Source: Candidatus Chloroploca mongolica (lineage in GTDB: Bacteria; Chloroflexota; Chloroflexia; Chloroflexales; Chloroflexaceae). From it: a stretch of 64,000 bases of DNA. The stretch is taken from assembly GCF_004762035.2 (NCBI RefSeq), contig NZ_SIJK02000006.1, forward strand, positions 99,856 to 163,855, read 5' to 3'. Under the pieces are notes generated by a model, which made no database searches, was not told where the DNA came from, and was given only the letters and a program-made list of their open reading frames with translations. Both the position numbers and the translations under genes were made by a program. How positions within the stretch are numbered: position 1 is the first letter of the stretch; the number at the start of each line of letters is the position of its first letter. Shown in pieces: positions 58,981-64,000 of this stretch.

Positions 58981-59027
58981 TGTGTGGTGGCAAACAGCCA
59001 GTTTCATCGGCTGTTTGCCACCACACA
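58981..59027. terminator. Bidirectional hairpin terminator
   Basis: Perfect 19-bp arms (58981-58999, 59009-59027), loop AGTTTCATC, between convergent genes. The loop keeps the CAG of the common core while the right arm has CGG. Confidence 0.75.
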
Positions 59028-59033
59028 ACGCGT

Positions 59034-59525
59034 CTACCATCCCCAGGTTCCAGGCCCCCCCTTGAAAGGCCCGACAATATCCGACGTAATCCAACCCCCA
59101 TAGAAACCGCCTGGTTGCGGCGTCACCCGTTCGCCATCAACAAAACATCCATCCATTGGGTCAGGGTAAAAGGCCAGAGCATTGGCAAGCGCCTCAAACC
59201 CCTGGGTTGGTCGTGGATAGGCCCAGGCAACATCTTCAACACGCTGGTTCTCAATCTGAAGCGTATAGTAGATCGCCTGGCCTTTGAATTCGCAGAAACT
59301 ACTGCGCGCCGTACGAGTCAAATAACGCATCTGCACATCCTCGGGAGGGATATAGTAGACCGGAGGATGGCTGGTTTCGAGCACCCGAAAGGCCCGCCGC
59401 GTATCGGCAAGCAAAATGCCTCCAAAATAGATCTGAAGATGGCGCGAGGTCGCTTCGAGTCGCGGTGGCCGAGGATAATCCCAGACCGACTCCTGACCTT
59501 CACCCGGTGGAATGCGACGTATCAT
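59034..59525 (-). CDS. DUF427 family protein
   Basis: 163 residues. Typical DUF427 blocks: SVWDYPRPPRLE, IYFGGILLADTRRAFRVLET, PPVYYIPPEDVQMRYL, SFCEFKGQAIYYTL and WAYPRP. The family forms a small beta-barrel, present in actinobacteria, cyanobacteria and Chloroflexota, without a firm function. AAGGAGGAA lies ~8 nt before the ATG. Terminator shared with the kinase. Confidence 0.9.
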   Translation of the reverse strand: MIRRIPPGEGQESVWDYPRPPRLEATSRHLQIYFGGILLADTRRAFRVLETSHPPVYYIPPEDVQMRYLTRTARSSFCEFKGQAIYYTLQIENQRVEDVAWAYPRPTQGFEALANALAFYPDPMDGCFVDGERVTPQPGGFYGGWITSDIVGPFKGGPGTWGW

Positions 59526-59610
59526 CTTTAATTCCTCCTTTCTTTCACTATAACATAGCTTCGCGGCGTATCCTTTGGCGTGCGCCAGCGGTATAAATCA
59601 TGCAAGCAAC

Positions 59611-59639
59611 TTGCCAAGCACGCACGGGCGTGCTATAAT
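59611..59639 (+). promoter_or_regulatory. recA promoter with internal dyads
   Basis: TTGCCA (59611-59616), 17-bp spacer, extended TGC-TATAAT (59634-59639). An inverted repeat AGCACGC-ACGG-GCGTGCT (59617-59634) fills the spacer and GCAAG-CAA-CTTGC (59602-59614) overlaps the -35. Either could be the SOS operator; neither matches the E. coli or Bacillus LexA box. Confidence 0.7.
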
Positions 59640-59748
59640 AGAACAGATTTGCGGGCGAGTCAATCTGCGTTGACAGCGCCCCTCCCTCATAGTAGAGTAG
59701 AGAGAAGGAGAAGCACGAGTGTCAGCACATAACGGAGGAGCGCCCGCG

Positions 59749-60813
59749 ATGGCAATCGCGCCCGAAAAAGAGAAGGCCCTGGCTGCCGCAATGAGCCAGA
59801 TCGACCGCAAATTCGGCAAAGGCTCGATCATGAAGATGGGCGAGGTCAACTCACGTCTGGCGATTGAGGCGATCCCCACTGGTTCAATTGCCCTAGACAT
59901 TGCACTGGGCATCGGTGGCTTGCCACGCGGTCGCGTCGTCGAAATCTTTGGCCCCGAGAGCAGTGGCAAAACAACGTTGGCCCAGCATATCATCGCTGAG
60001 GCCCAGAAACTCGGTGGTGTCTGTGCGTTCATTGATGCTGAGCATGCCTTTGACCCGATCTATGCCAAGCGCTGTGGTGTCCAGATCGATGATCTACTCG
60101 TCTCACAGCCCGACACCGGTGAACAAGGGCTTGAGATCTGTGAAACCCTCGTCCGTTCCAATGCCATCGATGTCATCGTCATCGACTCAGTGGCGGCCTT
60201 GGTGCCTCGGGCTGAAATCGAAGGCGACATGGGTGACAGCCTACCCGGCCTCCAGGCCCGCTTGATGAGCCAGGCCCTGCGCAAGCTCTCAGGAGCGATC
60301 CACAAGAGCCGAACCATCGTTATTTTTCTCAACCAGTTGCGTATGAAGATAGGAGTGATGTTCGGTTCGCCCGAAACCACTACGGGTGGGCAGGCACTCA
60401 AGTTTTACGCTTCGGTGCGCCTCGATATTCGCCGCATCGAGACGCTCAAGTCGGGGCAAGAGGTGATTGGTTCACGGGCACGCGTCAAGGTGATCAAGAA
60501 TAAGGTGGCCCCACCCTTCCGCCAGGCCGAGTTTGATATCCTCGCCAACGAGGGCATTTCGCGTGAGGGCAATATCCTTGATGTTGGCGTCGAGATGAAT
60601 ATCATCCGCAAGAGCGGGGCCTGGTTCTACCTTGCCGAAGACCGCCTCGGACAGGGGCGCGAGAATGTGCGTAACTTCTTGAAGGAGAACCCGGCGCTGA
60701 CCGAAGAGATCGAGCGCCTGATCAAAGCCCAGGGCCTCTCGAATCCGATCGTGCTGCCCGTTGCAACCATTGCCGACGATGAAGACGCCGGCCTCTTTGA
60801 AGACGAGGAGTAG
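59749..60813 (+). CDS. recA: Recombinase RecA
   Basis: 354 residues from ATG 59749 (GGAGGAG 8-14 nt upstream); GTG 59719, also with GGAG, would add ten residues. Walker A GPESSGKT at 68-75, [13 protein letters not shown], Walker [23 protein letters not shown], loop L2 [20 protein letters not shown], acidic C-tail [12 protein letters not shown]. Drives strand exchange and LexA self-cleavage. Followed 13 nt later by recX in the same operon. Confidence 0.97.
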   Translation: MAIAPEKEKALAAAMSQIDRKFGKGSIMKMGEVNSRLAIEAIPTGSIALDIALGIGGLPRGRVVEIFGPESSGKTTLAQHIIAEAQKLGGVCAFIDAEHAFDPIYAKRCGVQIDDLLVSQPDTGEQGLEICETLVRSNAIDVIVIDSVAALVPRAEIEGDMGDSLPGLQARLMSQALRKLSGAIHKSRTIVIFLNQLRMKIGVMFGSPETTTGGQALKFYASVRLDIRRIETLKSGQEVIGSRARVKVIKNKVAPPFRQAEFDILANEGISREGNILDVGVEMNIIRKSGAWFYLAEDRLGQGRENVRNFLKENPALTEEIERLIKAQGLSNPIVLPVATIADDEDAGLFEDEE

Positions 60814-60826
60814 CTAGTCAGCCACG

Positions 60827-61495
60827 ATGCCCGCAGGCACCATTACCGCCATCACTGCGCAGCTTCACGATAGCCAGCGTGTCAATATTTTCATTGATGG
60901 GGCCTTTGCCCTTGGGATAAGCCTCGCAACCCTCGCCCGTGAGGGTTTGTGGGTCGGTCTGACCCTTGATGATGCCGCCTGGCAACGCCTGGCGGCATCA
61001 GCACAGGTAGAACAGGCCCTCCTGTCCGCCATGCGCTTGCTCGATGCTCGGCCTCGTAGCCGCGCCGAGGTGCGTTTGCGCCTGCGCCAGAAAGAGCATC
61101 CCCCCCAGGTGATTGATCAGGTTCTCGAGCGTCTGCAAGACCTTGGGTTGCTTGATGATGCGGCGTTTAGTCGCTACTGGGTCGAAAACCGGCAACGGTT
61201 TCGCCCCCGGGGGGTGCGTGCACTCGTTGCCGAGTTGCGCAACAAAGGCGTAGATCGTGATACAATCGCAGCAGCACTGGCCGAGGCCGGTGCCGATGCC
61301 GAAGGAGAACGGCAGGCGGCGGAACAGGTAGCGCGATCAGTCCTTGCACGGTACTGTGCAAGCCCCGACCGCGCCACGTTTCAGCGCCGTCTCGGCGGTC
61401 TCCTCCAACGACGAGGCTTTGCCCTCGCTGTCATTCGTCCGTTGCTCGAAACCCTCTGGTATGAATGTTCTGCCTCGCAGGGTGACGAGACGTGA
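60827..61495 (+). CDS. recX: Regulatory protein RecX
   Basis: 222 residues. RecX inhibits or tunes RecA filaments. Helical repeats with the family pattern SRAEVRLRLRQKEHPPQVIDQVLERLQDLGLLDDAAFSRYWVENR and RGVRALVAELRNKGV. The N-terminal ~55 residues (ITAITAQLHDSQRVNIFIDG) are a small beta domain also found in Chloroflexota and Firmicutes forms. Located 13 nt after recA, the classic arrangement. Confidence 0.93.
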   Translation: MPAGTITAITAQLHDSQRVNIFIDGAFALGISLATLAREGLWVGLTLDDAAWQRLAASAQVEQALLSAMRLLDARPRSRAEVRLRLRQKEHPPQVIDQVLERLQDLGLLDDAAFSRYWVENRQRFRPRGVRALVAELRNKGVDRDTIAAALAEAGADAEGERQAAEQVARSVLARYCASPDRATFQRRLGGLLQRRGFALAVIRPLLETLWYECSASQGDET

Positions 61496-61537
61496 GGCGG
61501 GGTATGGCCCCGTGTCTGTTATTAAAGAGGCGCGCTG

Positions 61538-63889
<2,352 letters not shown>

Positions 63890-63907
<18 letters not shown>

Positions 63908-64000
63908 CGATATCTTCCTCGTCCCAGGTGGGTTCGATGCGTCTCGGCCCCTTCTTTCCCAGTCGATATCTTCCTCGTCCCAGGTGGGTTCGATGCGTCT
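63890..64000. repeat. 56-bp tandem repeat after pyrG (2 copies, running off the window)
   Basis: 63890-63944 and 63946-64000 are identical over 55 bp, with period 56. Each begins with the right arm of the pyrG terminator (GGCCCCTTCTTTCCCAGT). More copies may follow beyond the window. Confidence 0.85.

Overview
The window is a 64 kb piece of chromosome that reads as a Chloroflexota genome, most likely order Chloroflexales (relatives of Chloroflexus and Oscillochloris). The reasons are an MDH of the short LDH-like Chloroflexus type, a RecA starting [15 protein letters not shown], the rplU-rpmA-rpmE cluster, a DUF5671 repeat protein, moderately high GC and mostly bacterial housekeeping genes. 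This placement is by recognition, not by a search. I see no phage, IS element, CRISPR array, rRNA or tRNA.

Layout. 1-3.5 kb: the end of a secreted propeller protein, a small membrane protein, a WYL regulator and the leftward ribosomal protein set rplU-rpmA-rpmE behind a textbook promoter. 3.7-10.6 kb: a large GT-C-like membrane protein (+), then a leftward cluster of J-domain/lectin-like protein, membrane-anchored GATase-like protein and ABC-2 permease. 10.6-13.5 kb: nadA-nadB (leftward) behind an array of four similar operator-like palindromes. 13.7-16.9 kb: two tandem lspA genes, an RluD-type pseudouridine synthase and malate dehydrogenase. 17-22.2 kb: NarL-type histidine kinase, small membrane protein, PP2C phosphatase and mutL. 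22.2-30 kb: C45 acyltransferase-like hydrolase, YvlB/LiaX-N-like protein, CHAT-like protein, AI-2E family permease, coiled-coil membrane protein and ftsK, which is followed by a 52-bp tandem repeat built from its own terminator arm.

30.3-33.3 kb: a small helical protein and a GlcE-GlcD fusion, then a candidate structured RNA on the minus strand. 33.5-37.7 kb (leftward): glycosyltransferase, RmlD-like reductase, rnc and fabF. 37.9-41.6 kb: M20 amidohydrolase, NTF2-like lipoprotein-like protein and DUF5671 protein. 41.7-45.4 kb (leftward): thiolase and a HAD/ECH fusion for fatty-acid beta-oxidation. 45.7-46.4 kb: a small protein/HNH nuclease pair. 46.5-52.3 kb (leftward): GH35, GT2 and GH2, a glycan operon. 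52.5-59.5 kb: small protein, miaA, GNAT acetyltransferase, two soluble PAS sensor kinases around a weakly coding low-density stretch, and a DUF427 protein. 59.6-64 kb: recA, recX, MBL-fold hydrolase and pyrG, ending in a tandem repeat of the pyrG terminator arm.

The most striking non-gene signals are: (1) a family of long, near-perfect intergenic hairpins whose apex nearly always carries an inverted GCCAG/CTGGC-like core; (2) two places where one arm of such a hairpin has been amplified in tandem; (3) a promoter-preceded RNA-like region on the minus strand (33055-33297) with three C(UUCG)G tetraloops; and (4) four T-A-(G/T)-T-G-T/N7/ACACTA sites upstream of nadA.
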